A stretch of 64,000 nt of DNA from Chryseobacterium sp. 36-9 (GCA_001898785.1 MKVE01000019.1:74693-138692), one strand, 5' to 3'; numbered from the stretch's first letter, positions 25,958 through 35,262 are shown. Notes: generated from the sequence alone by a model not told the origin. Made by a program: numbers and translations.

Positions 25958-28561
25958 TTATTCTACAATCAGTTTTTCGGTATTAGATTTTCCGTTTTCG
26001 GTAACTACAACAAGGTATGTTCCTTTGATTAGTCCTTTTGTTGAGATAGAATCTGAACTGTTTTTCTTTCTTTCAATAGATTTAACCAATTTTCCATTCA
26101 TGTCAAGAACTTCTACTTTAATTGTCGCATTACCAACAGTTGGTGCGGTTTTGATAAAGAATTCTCCTTTTGCAGGATTTGGATAGATACCAAAAGCTTT
26201 ATTTTTAGCTATATCCTCTGTGGCAAGAATACAAGCTTCAGGAACATTGAATCCGTTGACTTGATCTGTAATGCTGCTTGAACTTCCGGCAGATGCGTTA
26301 ACGCCTAATCCTCTTCTGGCAAATACATTCCAGATAAGACAGTTGTCTGCACCTCCAGCTAATTGGTCTGCTTGTAGAATAGCATCTCTACCGGAAATGA
26401 AACCAGGATTGCAAGGCTGCAATTTAAGCCCATCCATAACCAACTGTAGAACTTTTGCGCTACCTGAATTCGGATCAGCTGTTACATCAGAATTGTAGCC
26501 ATATTTTTCAGCCATTTTCCAATGAAGATCCCAAAGCATGGTTGCCCAGATTTCACCTATCGCATGAACTTGTCCTCCTGTAGAATTGGTATCAGCATAA
26601 GTGTGAGGATTGATGCTCATATTTGGACTGTATTTATATTGTCTGATTCCTCCAGATGTTGTAGAAGAGTTAGTTGAATAAGTACCTATTCCTCTAGGAA
26701 CATCCGCTGTAGCATTAGGAGAATTAGTTAACATCAAAGCAAAGAAATCAGACCATCCTTCTCCCATTTGCTCCAAGCTTGTTAAGCAGCTGTAACCTTG
26801 TCCTGTAAGTCTATTGGAAATACCGTGGCCATATTCATGGATCATTACTCCATTGTCAAAACTGGAGTTTTTATAACCAACACCCAGATCTTTCAAGCTA
26901 ACATTTACAGTTCGGCTGGCAGCAATTTCAGAAGTGATGAAGTTACCTTCATCTCTAGGAATCATAACCATTGGAATATTAATGCCACTACCACTAGCAA
27001 GTGTCCAGTCAGCAACCGAGTTAGATGAAGTCCTATGAAGTAAAACTCCTATTGCTCCCGCTGCTTGAGCATTTTTAATTTTAACATCATTTGTACATCC
27101 GGAAATAGTAATCAGAGCAATTTTGCCCGTAAGACTTTCAGGAATGGTTGAACAACCGTTAATTACTGACGGGATAACTACGTCACCTGTAACTGGGGTT
27201 GCCATTAGATATCTTCCACCTCCTGTTTGATAAGAACCGACAGCTGTGTTCACGGTAGGTCTGGTTGCAAGGACAGGATCTGTATAAAATAATCTTTGTT
27301 GGAAAGTAACACCATAATCCCAAAGATACATTTGCATTCTTGGTGCAGACACTATCCAGTTTCCGACACCATTCAGGATTTCTGAACCAGAAGCAAAGTT
27401 AGCATTGTTATAGCCACTTCCGTCAAAAGCTTCAGCGCGGACAGCATCACCTTGTCCGCCACCTTTTCCAAAATTATTAGTTTGGAAGTTTCTGCTGGTT
27501 TCTGTAAACCCGAATTTGTAGAAGATATCGTGAACCATATTATTTGCATAAAATAAGCTGGTTAAAGCAGAGTTAGTATTGTCATAAGCACTTAATGTTG
27601 AACTTTCTGCAAAAGGAAAATCAAAAGTAAGTGATCCTGTTGTTGTACTTTGTGGAGAAAATCCATTAATGTTATTGCTTGCGGTATTGTCCATATATGC
27701 AAAAACATTATTTCCTCTTGTATTAGTGTAATTTGTAGTACCGTCAGAGTGCCAGCCTTCCGGAGAAGCTGTAAGGTCCCAAGGATTTGTTACAAGAGTC
27801 CTTGTTCCAAAAGTTGGAGCTTCTATAGGGAAACGAAATACGTTGTAAGTTGCATTAGTGACAGCCTTAAATTGATTTTTATCTGTAATTGAAGTATTAA
27901 AATGGTTTAATAAATGATGATTTGTATTTTCGGTAGTTTCATTCGTGAAATGATTTCTATCAAATGAACATTCATCTATCATTTTGTTTTTTTCCAAAAT
28001 CTCTCCGTCGGTAAGGCTTACCAGAACTCCATAAAACTTATTTTCTTTGCTTTGATTAATGAAAAATAGTTGAGATGGGATAAGGCTGTTGTTTCTTTCA
28101 TAATAAAAACGGATGCTTGCCACTTTATTATCAGGCAAATTGATCAAGTCACCACTCTTGTCATCCATCAGCTCGAAGCCCAAATCTTTTATATCCAAAG
28201 ATCTTAGAGCGGTGGAAAAGGCTTCCGATTTATCAATTTTGTCGGCAACTATACTGTTGTTTCCTATTTGCCTGAAATTGTTATTGAAAGAAATAACTTT
28301 TCCTTCTCTGATAACAGCTTTAGCCAAAGATTTATAAATAGGAGTGTCATTATAATATTGCTGAATATTAACTATATCAGATTTTAAACTAGCCGATTTG
28401 TCCTCATTTTGAATTCTGAAATCTACTGCTGTATTGTTACGAAAGCTAACATCGGTCTTGATGAAATTTCTAATGATCTTGTCACTGGATTGCGCATTAA
28501 GATTCGCAAATAAAAAGAAAACGCCTATTCCTGCGGATTTAGTAAGTTGATTTATTTTCAT
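25958..28561 (-). CDS. Secreted M36 (fungalysin-type) metallopeptidase with PA insert and type IX sorting domain, 867 aa
   Basis: Signal peptide to about residue 23, then an FTP-like propeptide (about 30-200). The catalytic domain carries the zinc motif HEYGH starting at H575 in VMIHEYGHGISNRLTG, with the downstream segment EQMGEGWSDFFALML supplying the third ligand. A PA domain (about 453-557, ITISGCTNDVKIKNAQAAGA) is inserted before it. The final 80 residues (AFGIYPNPAKGEFFI ... KSNTEKLIVE) form a type A sorting signal for type IX secretion. Expected role: extracellular protein digestion. Single gene with promoter and terminator. Confidence 0.93.
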   Translation of the reverse strand: MKINQLTKSAGIGVFFLFANLNAQSSDKIIRNFIKTDVSFRNNTAVDFRIQNEDKSASLKSDIVNIQQYYNDTPIYKSLAKAVIREGKVISFNNNFRQIGNNSIVADKIDKSEAFSTALRSLDIKDLGFELMDDKSGDLINLPDNKVASIRFYYERNNSLIPSQLFFINQSKENKFYGVLVSLTDGEILEKNKMIDECSFDRNHFTNETTENTNHHLLNHFNTSITDKNQFKAVTNATYNVFRFPIEAPTFGTRTLVTNPWDLTASPEGWHSDGTTNYTNTRGNNVFAYMDNTASNNINGFSPQSTTTGSLTFDFPFAESSTLSAYDNTNSALTSLFYANNMVHDIFYKFGFTETSRNFQTNNFGKGGGQGDAVRAEAFDGSGYNNANFASGSEILNGVGNWIVSAPRMQMYLWDYGVTFQQRLFYTDPVLATRPTVNTAVGSYQTGGGRYLMATPVTGDVVIPSVINGCSTIPESLTGKIALITISGCTNDVKIKNAQAAGAIGVLLHRTSSNSVADWTLASGSGINIPMVMIPRDEGNFITSEIAASRTVNVSLKDLGVGYKNSSFDNGVMIHEYGHGISNRLTGQGYSCLTSLEQMGEGWSDFFALMLTNSPNATADVPRGIGTYSTNSSTTSGGIRQYKYSPNMSINPHTYADTNSTGGQVHAIGEIWATMLWDLHWKMAEKYGYNSDVTADPNSGSAKVLQLVMDGLKLQPCNPGFISGRDAILQADQLAGGADNCLIWNVFARRGLGVNASAGSSSSITDQVNGFNVPEACILATEDIAKNKAFGIYPNPAKGEFFIKTAPTVGNATIKVEVLDMNGKLVKSIERKKNSSDSISTKGLIKGTYLVVVTENGKSNTEKLIVE

Positions 28562-28599
28562 ATTTAAAATTTATTATTTTTATTACAACTAAAGATTAG

Positions 28600-28607
28600 C
28601 AAAAATA
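28600..28607 (-). promoter_or_regulatory. -7 box TATTTTTG for the M36 peptidase gene
   Basis: Exact TAnnTTTG match on the minus strand, 38 bases before the start codon. Confidence 0.55.
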
Positions 28608-28703
28608 TTGAAAATATTCTTATTTTATAAATAAAACACAAATAAAATCCGATAGATTGAATATTTGTTAATTTTTTAAGTTGATATTTGTTAATTTTTT
28701 AAA

Positions 28704-28994
28704 TTAAAAAAGTTTGTTTCCAACATAAACTTTGTTGGCACTTTCTAACAGAGGTGCAATATTTTCACGGAATATCATCATATGATCAGAAACCTGATGG
28801 TGATGAAGATCCTCATTGGTTTCCCAGTTTTCATGAATGAAAAACACACCTTTATTCCTATTGTCTTCAAAGAGGTCGTACTGCACGCAGCCCTTTTCTT
28901 TACGGGTTTCTATTACCAGTTTTTTTAATAATTCGATAGCATCCATTATAGAGTTTTCTTTGATATGGATAATGGCACTTAAGTAGATATTCAT
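28704..28994 (-). CDS. Antibiotic-biosynthesis-monooxygenase (ABM) domain protein, 96 aa
   Basis: A single small ferredoxin-like ABM domain: IYLSAIIHIKENSIMDAIELL, KEKGCVQYDLFEDNRNKGVFF and IHENWETNEDLHHHQVSDHM are the typical strand, core and histidine segments, as in YgiN-type quinol monooxygenases. It lacks extra domains and is probably a dimeric cytosolic enzyme acting on a small quinol or related compound; substrate unknown. It has its own -7 box. Confidence 0.82.
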   Translation of the reverse strand: MNIYLSAIIHIKENSIMDAIELLKKLVIETRKEKGCVQYDLFEDNRNKGVFFIHENWETNEDLHHHQVSDHMMIFRENIAPLLESANKVYVGNKLF

Positions 28995-29021
28995 TGTATA
29001 ATTCTAAAACATTTTGATTAA

Positions 29022-29029
29022 CAAATTTA
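29022..29029 (-). promoter_or_regulatory. -7 box TAAATTTG for the ABM gene
   Basis: Exact TAnnTTTG match on the minus strand, 27 bases before the start codon. Confidence 0.6.
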
Positions 29030-29090
29030 TAAAAAATAGACCCTCATAAATTTTAAAAAAATAGAATTATATAATTAATAAAAAAAAATG

Positions 29091-29098
29091 TACTTTTG
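29091..29098 (+). promoter_or_regulatory. -7 box TACTTTTG for the E2 acyltransferase gene
   Basis: Exact TAnnTTTG match 23 bases before the start codon. Confidence 0.6.
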
Positions 29099-29121
29099 GA
29101 AAAATTCAAAAAACCAAAAAA

Positions 29122-30450
29122 ATGGCAGAATATAAACTATTGCTCCCGAGTATGGGCGAAGGGGTTATGGAAGCAACAATTATCAGCTGGCTGTTTAATG
29201 AAGGCGATTTTATAAAAGAAGACGAATCTGTAGTGGAGATTGCAACGGACAAGGTAGATTCTGATGTTCCGACTCCTGTGTCCGGAAAAATTATCAAAAT
29301 TCTTAAGCAGAAAGACGAAGTTGCTAAAATTGGTGAAGCCATTGCGATTTTGGAAACAGAAGGCGGTTCTGGGGATTCTGAAGCACCTGAACCCAAATCT
29401 TATGAAGAAGTGAAAGATCAAATTGTTCAGCCTGAGCCGGAAGTGGTAAAAACGCTTGAACAGCCTTTATCCAATCATTCTGACTTATTCAATCATCAAA
29501 ATTCAGATTTATATCTGTCGCCCTTGGTAAAATCTGTTGTTCAGCAGGAAAATATCTCTGAATCTGAACTTAAAACGATAAAAGGAAGTGGATTAGAAGG
29601 AAGGATTACAAAAGAAGATATTCTTGGATTTGTGAAAAATAGAGCGACAGTTCAATCACCGTCTGCTCAACAAACTATTTCTCTACCGGTTTCTGAGGTT
29701 AAATCTCCACCTGCTCCAGCCCAGCCAATCAGTGTAAATGATGGCGATGAGATTATCCAAATGGACCGTGTTCGCAAAATCATTGCAGATGCAATGGTGA
29801 ACAGCAAGCATACTTCGCCGCACGTTACTTCATTCATTGAGACTGATGTAACCAATGTTGTGACCTGGAGAAACGCCAACAAAAATTCTTACCAGAAGAG
29901 AGATGGTGAAAAACTGACGTTTATGCCGATTTTCATTCGTGCAGTTGTGAAAGCGATTCAGGATTTCCCAATGATTAATGTGTCTGTTGATGGCGACAAA
30001 ATTATCAAAAAGAAAAACATCAATATTGGAATGGCAACGGCGCTTCCGGACGGAAACCTGATTGTTCCTGTTATCAAAAATGCAGACCAGTTGAGTTTGT
30101 CAGGATTGGCAAAAGCAATTAATGATTTGGCTTACAGAGCAAGAAATAAAAAATTGACACCGGCCGACACGCAAGGTGCGACTTACACGATTTCAAATGT
30201 CGGAACTTTCGGAAACCTGATGGGAACACCGATTATTCCTCAACCTCAGGTCGCGATCTTGGCTGTTGGAGCTATTGTTAAGAAGCCGGCAGTTATCGAA
30301 ACTGAATTTGGAGATGTGATTGCAATCCGTCAGAAGATGTTTATGTCACATTCTTATGACCATAGAGTGGTGGACGGCAGCTTAGGCGGAATGTTCCTGA
30401 AACACGTCAACGATTATCTCGAAAATTGGGATCTCAATACAGAAATATAA
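29122..30450 (+). CDS. Dihydrolipoamide acyltransferase (E2) of a 2-oxo acid dehydrogenase complex, 442 aa
   Basis: An N-terminal lipoyl domain (residues 1-77) with the lipoylation lysine K44 in EIATDKVDSDVP; a peripheral-subunit-binding domain (about 130-172, LSPLVKSVVQQ ... GRITKEDILGFV); and a catalytic acyltransferase domain (215-442) ending in HSYDHRVVDGSLGG with the active-site histidine and aspartate. Proline/alanine-rich linkers join them. The domain arrangement with one lipoyl domain fits branched-chain 2-oxo acid or 2-oxoglutarate E2 enzymes; the exact complex cannot be settled because E1 and E3 genes are not adjacent. Own promoter and terminator. Confidence 0.92.
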   Translation: MAEYKLLLPSMGEGVMEATIISWLFNEGDFIKEDESVVEIATDKVDSDVPTPVSGKIIKILKQKDEVAKIGEAIAILETEGGSGDSEAPEPKSYEEVKDQIVQPEPEVVKTLEQPLSNHSDLFNHQNSDLYLSPLVKSVVQQENISESELKTIKGSGLEGRITKEDILGFVKNRATVQSPSAQQTISLPVSEVKSPPAPAQPISVNDGDEIIQMDRVRKIIADAMVNSKHTSPHVTSFIETDVTNVVTWRNANKNSYQKRDGEKLTFMPIFIRAVVKAIQDFPMINVSVDGDKIIKKKNINIGMATALPDGNLIVPVIKNADQLSLSGLAKAINDLAYRARNKKLTPADTQGATYTISNVGTFGNLMGTPIIPQPQVAILAVGAIVKKPAVIETEFGDVIAIRQKMFMSHSYDHRVVDGSLGGMFLKHVNDYLENWDLNTEI

Positions 30451-30455
30451 AATCA

Positions 30456-30479
30456 AAGCCTCAGAATATTCTGAGGCTT
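30456..30479. terminator. Terminator hairpin between the E2 gene and prfB
   Basis: Perfect 11-bp stem AAGCCTCAGAA / TTCTGAGGCTT with a 2-base gap. The following tail is only moderately T-rich. Confidence 0.65.
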
Positions 30480-30538
30480 AATTATTTAAAGACTTTCCAA
30501 ATTCCCAGATTTGCTGAATCTGCGAGAATTCAAGTTTA

Positions 30539-31651
30539 CTACAACTCATCCAATTCATCTGCAGAACCTTGTCCTTCATTCATCAGGTAAGCTTTCAGGA
30601 AAGGCGTCAGGTTACCATTCATTACGCTGTCCACATCAGACGTTTCGTATCCGGAACGAACATCTTTTACCAATTTGTAAGGATGCATCACGTAATTTCG
30701 GATTTGAGAACCCCATTCGATTTTCATTTTTCCGGCTTCGATTTCGTTTCTGGCTTTCATTCGTTCTTCGAGTTCGATTTCATAAAGTCTGGAACGTAGA
30801 AGTTGCATTGCTTTTTCCTTGTTCTGAAGCTGAGAACGCGATTCTGAGTTTTCAATAATAATTCCAGTTGGTGCGTGACGAAGTCGAACTGCGGTTTCCA
30901 CCTTGTTTACATTTTGTCCACCAGCACCGGAACTTCGCATGGTTTCGAAACTAATATCAGCAGGATTGATATTAATTTCAATCGTGTCATCCACCAAAGG
31001 GTAAACATAAACAGAAACGAAACTCGTATGACGCTTAGCATTGCTGTCAAATGGTGAAATTCTTACCAATCGGTGAACGCCATTTTCACCTTTCAGATAA
31101 CCGAAAGCAAACTCGCCTTCGATTTCTAAAGTTACCGTTTTTACGCCGGCAACATCGCCTTCCTGGAAATTCAGTTCACGGATTTTGTAGCCTTGTTTGT
31201 CTGCCCACATTGTGTACATACGCATGAGCATACTGGCCCAGTCGCAGGATTCTGTTCCGCCGGCTCCGGCTGTGATCTGAAGAACCGCAGATAATTCGTC
31301 GCCTTCGTTGGACAACATATTTTTGAATTCCAGATTCTCTACTTTTTCTACTAATTCAGGGAAAGATTCGTCGAGTTCTTTTTCAGAATCCGGGTCTTCT
31401 TTTGCGAATTCTAAAAGAACCTGTAAATCTTCAAACTGAGCATTGATTTCCTCATAACTTTCCACCCATTTTTTCTTGGAACGAAGTTGTTTTAGGAATA
31501 CTTCGGCTTCTTTTGGTTTTTCCCAGAATTCCGGAGCGGCTGTTTTTTCGTCATCGTTGGAAATCTCGATTTTCTTTTTCTCGATGCCGAGGAACTTATG
31601 GAGGTCTTCTATTCGGGATTGTATGTCTTTTATTTGGTCTGTGTTTACCAC
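30539..31651 (-). CDS. prfB: Peptide chain release factor 2, 370 aa, without programmed frameshift
   Basis: Recognises UAA and UGA stop codons. The peptidyl-tRNA hydrolysis motif is in [14 protein letters not shown] and the stop-codon-reading SPF tripeptide is in [12 protein letters not shown]. The whole protein is one continuous frame: the region corresponding to the Escherichia coli frameshift site reads [10 protein letters not shown] with no UGA. No ATG precedes the conserved part, so the GTG at 31651 is used; it lies 18 bases after a -7 box. Single gene. Confidence 0.95.
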   Translation of the reverse strand: MVNTDQIKDIQSRIEDLHKFLGIEKKKIEISNDDEKTAAPEFWEKPKEAEVFLKQLRSKKKWVESYEEINAQFEDLQVLLEFAKEDPDSEKELDESFPELVEKVENLEFKNMLSNEGDELSAVLQITAGAGGTESCDWASMLMRMYTMWADKQGYKIRELNFQEGDVAGVKTVTLEIEGEFAFGYLKGENGVHRLVRISPFDSNAKRHTSFVSVYVYPLVDDTIEININPADISFETMRSSGAGGQNVNKVETAVRLRHAPTGIIIENSESRSQLQNKEKAMQLLRSRLYEIELEERMKARNEIEAGKMKIEWGSQIRNYVMHPYKLVKDVRSGYETSDVDSVMNGNLTPFLKAYLMNEGQGSADELDEL

Positions 31652-31669
31652 GTTTGTTTTAATTTTTGC

Positions 31670-31677
31670 AAAAATAA
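31670..31677 (-). promoter_or_regulatory. -7 box TATTTTTG for prfB
   Basis: Exact TAnnTTTG match on the minus strand, 18 bases before the GTG start. Confidence 0.55.
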
Positions 31678-31723
31678 GGAGAAAATAATGAATACTGATG
31701 ATTCGTATTTAATTCAAAAATTT

Positions 31724-32160
31724 TAACACAAAGGTCACGAAGTTTTTTTTATCTAATTGAAAATATTTTGAGGTTCACAAGGGCGCTTTGCTCGGCAAAG
31801 AATCTTTTTTACAATATTATGATGTTGCGTGTTATGATTGGCGAAACTTTATTTCTTGCGAAGCTGCAATAGGGATATTAGTGGAAATCCTTTTTTGTGG
31901 CTTGAAAAATTTAATCAAAAGCTGGAAACGTGTTCCACAAAAAAGATTGTAGCGGATAGCCCGACCCGAGCTATGGCTTCAGGAAGGCGAGGGGATTGCC
32001 ATAATTTAAATTTATTTCTCACTGATTTTTACAGATTGAGCTCATTTTGTTTTATATATATGCGAAATCAGAAAAACCTATAAGAGTTTATTTAAATTTA
32101 TTTGATTGATAATCAGTTATTTTTAAATTTATTTTTATTTATTTTAAAAATTGAGGCAAC
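31724..32160. repeat. Gene-free stretch with two degenerate repeats, including copy C of the AGCGG/AAAAAAG family
   Basis: At 31724-31795 lies an eroded ACACAAAGGTCACGAAG ... GGTTCACAAG element. At about 31849-31990 lies copy C: AGTGGAAATCCTTTTTTGTG as left arm and CACAAAAAAGATTGTAGCGG followed by ATAGCCCGACCCGAGC as right arm, able to fold around the T6/A6 runs. The remainder is AT-rich with no supported gene. Confidence 0.55.
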
Positions 32161-32199
32161 CATTTAGGATTTTTGTCGTCTTATAGTCAGAAAGAGAAA

Positions 32200-32760
32200 A
32201 TGAAACAAGATTTACAACATATCTTTTCCAAAGCAAAGAAAAATGACAGGCTGGCTCAAAAGAGTTTGTTCGAGATGTTTTCTGGGAAAATGTTGTCTGT
32301 TGCGAATTCTTACATCAATAATCGGGATGATGCGGAAGATGTCTTAATGAATGCTTTTTATAAAGCCTTTACCAAGATTGAAGATTGTAAAAATTACGAA
32401 TCGTTTCCGTTTTGGCTGAGAAAAATAGTGGTGAATGATGCCATTACTTTCGTCCGAAAAAATAAACATGTTCTGTACGCGGAAACCGAATTTACTGATG
32501 CGATTGCAGACCAGAGGGAAGATGTTTCAGAACTTTCTCAGGATATAGATTTGGAAATTGTCTTCAAAGAAATGCCGGTTGGTTACAAACTGGTTTTTAA
32601 CCTTGCTGTTTTTGAAGAAAAGAAACATCAGGAGATTGCGGAAATCCTTAATATCTCAGAAGGTACCAGCAAAAGCCAGCTAAGCAAAGCAAAAAAATGG
32701 CTGCAAGATTATTTTAATCAACAACAAAACACTAAACAAAATGCAGAGTCTGAAATCTAA
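32200..32760 (+). CDS. ECF-type RNA polymerase sigma factor, 186 aa
   Basis: Sigma-70 region 2 spans about residues 10-85 (SLFEMFSGKMLSVANSYI, DDAEDVLMNAFYKAFTKI, FWLRKIVVNDAITFVRK) and region 4 about 120-175 (MPVGYKLVFNLAVFEEKKHQ, EIAEILNISEGTSKSQLSKA). It should direct RNA polymerase to a small regulon in response to an envelope signal. A TTG at 32173 is in frame, but the ATG at 32200 (MKQDLQHIF) gives the family-typical N terminus. Its end overlaps the next gene by 20 bases, and that gene has the layout of a membrane-bound anti-sigma factor. Confidence 0.9.
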   Translation: MKQDLQHIFSKAKKNDRLAQKSLFEMFSGKMLSVANSYINNRDDAEDVLMNAFYKAFTKIEDCKNYESFPFWLRKIVVNDAITFVRKNKHVLYAETEFTDAIADQREDVSELSQDIDLEIVFKEMPVGYKLVFNLAVFEEKKHQEIAEILNISEGTSKSQLSKAKKWLQDYFNQQQNTKQNAESEI

Positions 32761-33466
32761 ATATGAACAACAGGAAATGAAAGTTTCCGAAGGTTTTTGG
32801 GACAGATTGGAAGAGAAACTGGACCAATCTCCTGCAAAAAAAGAAAAGCCAAACATAATTTGGTTGAGATATGCTGCGGCTGTTATTTTCTTATTTGGTT
32901 TGGGAGGAATTCTATGGATGACTAACAATAAAGCTGAAGTTAATGGTGATCAACAGTTTGCCAGCCAATCAGAAAATGAAAAATCAATTCCGGCTTCAGT
33001 TAAAAAGTCAGAAAATGCAGAGGCTGTGAAATCAAATCCTATTAATCTTATTTTGGATTCTGATAATCAAAAATTTGCTGTTAAGAATGAAGATTCTTTA
33101 ACTAGGTTTACATTGAACGAAGTGGAAACGCCCAGAATGAAAAATTCAATTAGGAAAGAAAAACTTGCCTCAAATCAAATTCCGGAAAAAGAATTAATTA
33201 TAAAAAAAGAAGAACCTCAAATTGTTTCTAAACCAGAAGAGCAATTGGCTCACACGGATATTCAAAAACCAAGAGAAAAAGTAAAATATGTGTCATCGTC
33301 TGACCTACTTTTCGGAGTAGAAATTGACAAAGCTAAAACGGAAACACCAAAATCTGCAATGGGAATCAATACGCTGAAAAAAAATGACTCTGATTTTCCT
33401 AACCCAAAACGTATCAAACTCTTTGGAATTACACTTTACGAAAAAGATTCTATAACAACTAAATAA
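32741..33466 (+). CDS. Single-pass membrane protein, probable anti-sigma factor, 241 aa
   Basis: A cytosolic N terminus (residues 1-42) contains SEGFWDRLEEKLDQ; one membrane segment follows (about 43-60, YAAAVIFLFGLGGILW); the remaining 180 residues are a polar, low-complexity periplasmic region. Start overlaps the sigma-factor gene by 20 bases, implying translational coupling. The topology and position fit an anti-sigma factor, but I see no zinc-binding HxxxCxxC motif, so the assignment rests on context. Confidence 0.65.
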   Translation: MQSLKSKYEQQEMKVSEGFWDRLEEKLDQSPAKKEKPNIIWLRYAAAVIFLFGLGGILWMTNNKAEVNGDQQFASQSENEKSIPASVKKSENAEAVKSNPINLILDSDNQKFAVKNEDSLTRFTLNEVETPRMKNSIRKEKLASNQIPEKELIIKKEEPQIVSKPEEQLAHTDIQKPREKVKYVSSSDLLFGVEIDKAKTETPKSAMGINTLKKNDSDFPNPKRIKLFGITLYEKDSITTK

Positions 33467-33473
33467 TTAAACT

Positions 33474-34550
33474 ATGAAGTTCAAAATTCTACTTTTAGCA
33501 ATGCTTTCAAGCTTTGCTACAGCACAGACTACGCTTGATAATCAAATGAAATCTTACACTGATAAAGTCAATTCAATCGTATCGACAGAGAAAGCGAATA
33601 TGAAAGCAGAAACGGATAAAATTGATGAAGCTTTCAGTTCTGGAAAAATTACAAAAGCTGAGCAAATTGCACAAAAAGAAACGGTTTCCAAACGATATGA
33701 AACTATTATCAATGATAAAATTGAAAATGAACGTCAGCAGTTGGAGGAGATTACTAAAAGCGCTGTTAAAAATTCGGTTTACAGTAGTGATACAATCAGA
33801 AATAAAAATGTGGTGGTTTTTAAGAATTCCGGTGTATCCATCAACATCAGAAAGGATAAAAAACAACCTACAGAATATATCAATACAAGCACTATCAGCG
33901 TGGGTTATGCATTTACAAACCTTACTAAGGATAAAGGTAGTTTCAATCCTTTTGAAAATGATTCTGAAATGAGGATCGGGAACTCACATAGTGTGGAAGT
34001 GCAGTTCAGGCAAGATAAGCAACTTGGAAGTTTCACAAGTCCCTGGATTCTGAGATACGGATTAGCTTACAGAACTGATACCTATATGCCGAAACGTCCG
34101 CAGGTTTTTGTTCAGGAAAATTCGCAATTGTTTCTTGAGAATTTTGAAGAAGGCAGATTGAAACGTTCCAAATTGAGAAATGTTTATTTGACATTGCCAA
34201 TAGAATTTCAGCTTTATCTTAATCCTAAATATACCGAATATGACGGGAAACAATATCTGGATGTGAGAAAAAAAATGTGGAAAATTGGCGTAGGTGCTTA
34301 TGCAGGAATCAACACCAGAAGCATTGTAAAAGTGAAATATTATGATGAAGGCAGTAAATTCCAAAAGTACGATTACACTTTGGATGACGGTGTGAATGCT
34401 TTCTTGTTTGGTGGGAAATTCAGTCTGGGTTATGGTGGCGTTAACTTATTTATCAAAAAAGATTTCACCCCAATTTTCAATAGCAAAGCTAATCTACCAA
34501 ATAAAAACGGAATCCAAATCGGAATCGAAATCGCTAATATTGATTTTTAA
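33474..34550 (+). CDS. Outer-membrane beta-barrel protein, third gene of the sigma-factor operon, 358 aa
   Basis: A signal peptide (LLLAMLSSFATAQ) is followed by a helical, charged periplasmic stretch (about 20-120, rich in K and E) and then strands with alternating polar and hydrophobic residues from about residue 135, ending NGIQIGIEIANIDF, which fits an outer-membrane barrel. I do not recognise a named family. It starts 8 bases after the anti-sigma-like gene, so the operon probably couples envelope sensing with an outer-membrane product. Confidence 0.7.
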   Translation: MKFKILLLAMLSSFATAQTTLDNQMKSYTDKVNSIVSTEKANMKAETDKIDEAFSSGKITKAEQIAQKETVSKRYETIINDKIENERQQLEEITKSAVKNSVYSSDTIRNKNVVVFKNSGVSINIRKDKKQPTEYINTSTISVGYAFTNLTKDKGSFNPFENDSEMRIGNSHSVEVQFRQDKQLGSFTSPWILRYGLAYRTDTYMPKRPQVFVQENSQLFLENFEEGRLKRSKLRNVYLTLPIEFQLYLNPKYTEYDGKQYLDVRKKMWKIGVGAYAGINTRSIVKVKYYDEGSKFQKYDYTLDDGVNAFLFGGKFSLGYGGVNLFIKKDFTPIFNSKANLPNKNGIQIGIEIANIDF

Positions 34551-34599
34551 TTGAGAACATTTTCATAGAACATTCTTATACACTATTTTCTTATTATCG

Positions 34600-34631
34600 A
34601 AACACATCTTTTGTAGGTGTGTTTTTTTTTA
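34600..34631 (+). terminator. Terminator after the sigma-factor operon
   Basis: Stem AACACA / TGTGTT (extended by C-G and U-G pairs) with a short loop and a run of nine or more T. Confidence 0.6.
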
Positions 34632-34657
34632 TTTACATTGGCGAATAAGAATTAAGA

Positions 34658-35065
34658 ATGAAAAATTTACAGTTAATCGGTTTGTTTCTGGTTGTGGCAG
34701 GCAGTTTTTTGCCGTTGGTTCATATTCCAATTGTTGGAAACTGGAACTATTGGAAAGTCGATCATACACTTGCGATTGCAGTTTGGGGATTTTCTTTATT
34801 AATGCTGGTTTTCATTCTAATTAATAAAAATAAATTCGTGAAAATAATGACATTCTTAATGATTTTGCTTTTTGTTTTCACAATTGTTGCTATTAAATTA
34901 AAATCTTTGGATTATTTCAGCTTTTTACCCTTCAAATCCTGGCAATCTACATTTGCAGGAATTGTAAAATTGTCGTGGGGCTGGCTCATCGAATTTTTAG
35001 GAGTTGCTTTAATTTTAATCGCATCAAGAAAAAATAGATTTGAACCACAAGAGCTCAAAGATTAG
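34658..35065 (+). CDS. Small integral membrane protein, 135 aa
   Basis: Four hydrophobic segments (about residues 4-22, 38-55, 61-80, 103-123). Family not recognised. The last seven residues, EPQELKD, and the stop codon are encoded by the first bases of the 109-bp tandem repeat that follows (35041 onward), so the C terminus appears to have been extended or replaced by the repeat. No obvious operon partner. Confidence 0.6.
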   Translation: MKNLQLIGLFLVVAGSFLPLVHIPIVGNWNYWKVDHTLAIAVWGFSLLMLVFILINKNKFVKIMTFLMILLFVFTIVAIKLKSLDYFSFLPFKSWQSTFAGIVKLSWGWLIEFLGVALILIASRKNRFEPQELKD

Positions 35066-35262
35066 CACAAAGAGCAGAACTAACTTTAGAACTAATGAAG
35101 GACATTGTGAACTTAGAGAAAAAGACTTTGTAACCTTGTTTAAAAAAAATGAACCACAAGAGCTCAAAGATTAGCACAATAACACAACTAACTTTAGAAT
35201 TAATGAAAGGACATTGTGAACTTAGAGAAAAATCTTTGTGAACCTTGTGTTTTAAAAAAAAA
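35041..35262 (+). repeat. Tandem duplication (two units of about 109-112 bp) of an ACCACAAGAG...CTTTGTGAACC element
   Basis: Unit 1 is 35041-35149 and unit 2 is 35150-35262; both begin TGAACCACAAGAGCTCAAAG and end with AACCTTGT followed by an A-run, and differ at few positions. Each unit has outer arms that can pair (ACCACAAG with CTTTGTGAACC-type sequence). Related single elements occur at 40139, 42582, 53581 and 58387. Confidence 0.85.

Noticed and set aside
31838-32083. Possible 81-residue gene upstream of the sigma factor
   Set aside because: It runs through a degenerate intergenic repeat, has no recognisable protein pattern and no start context.
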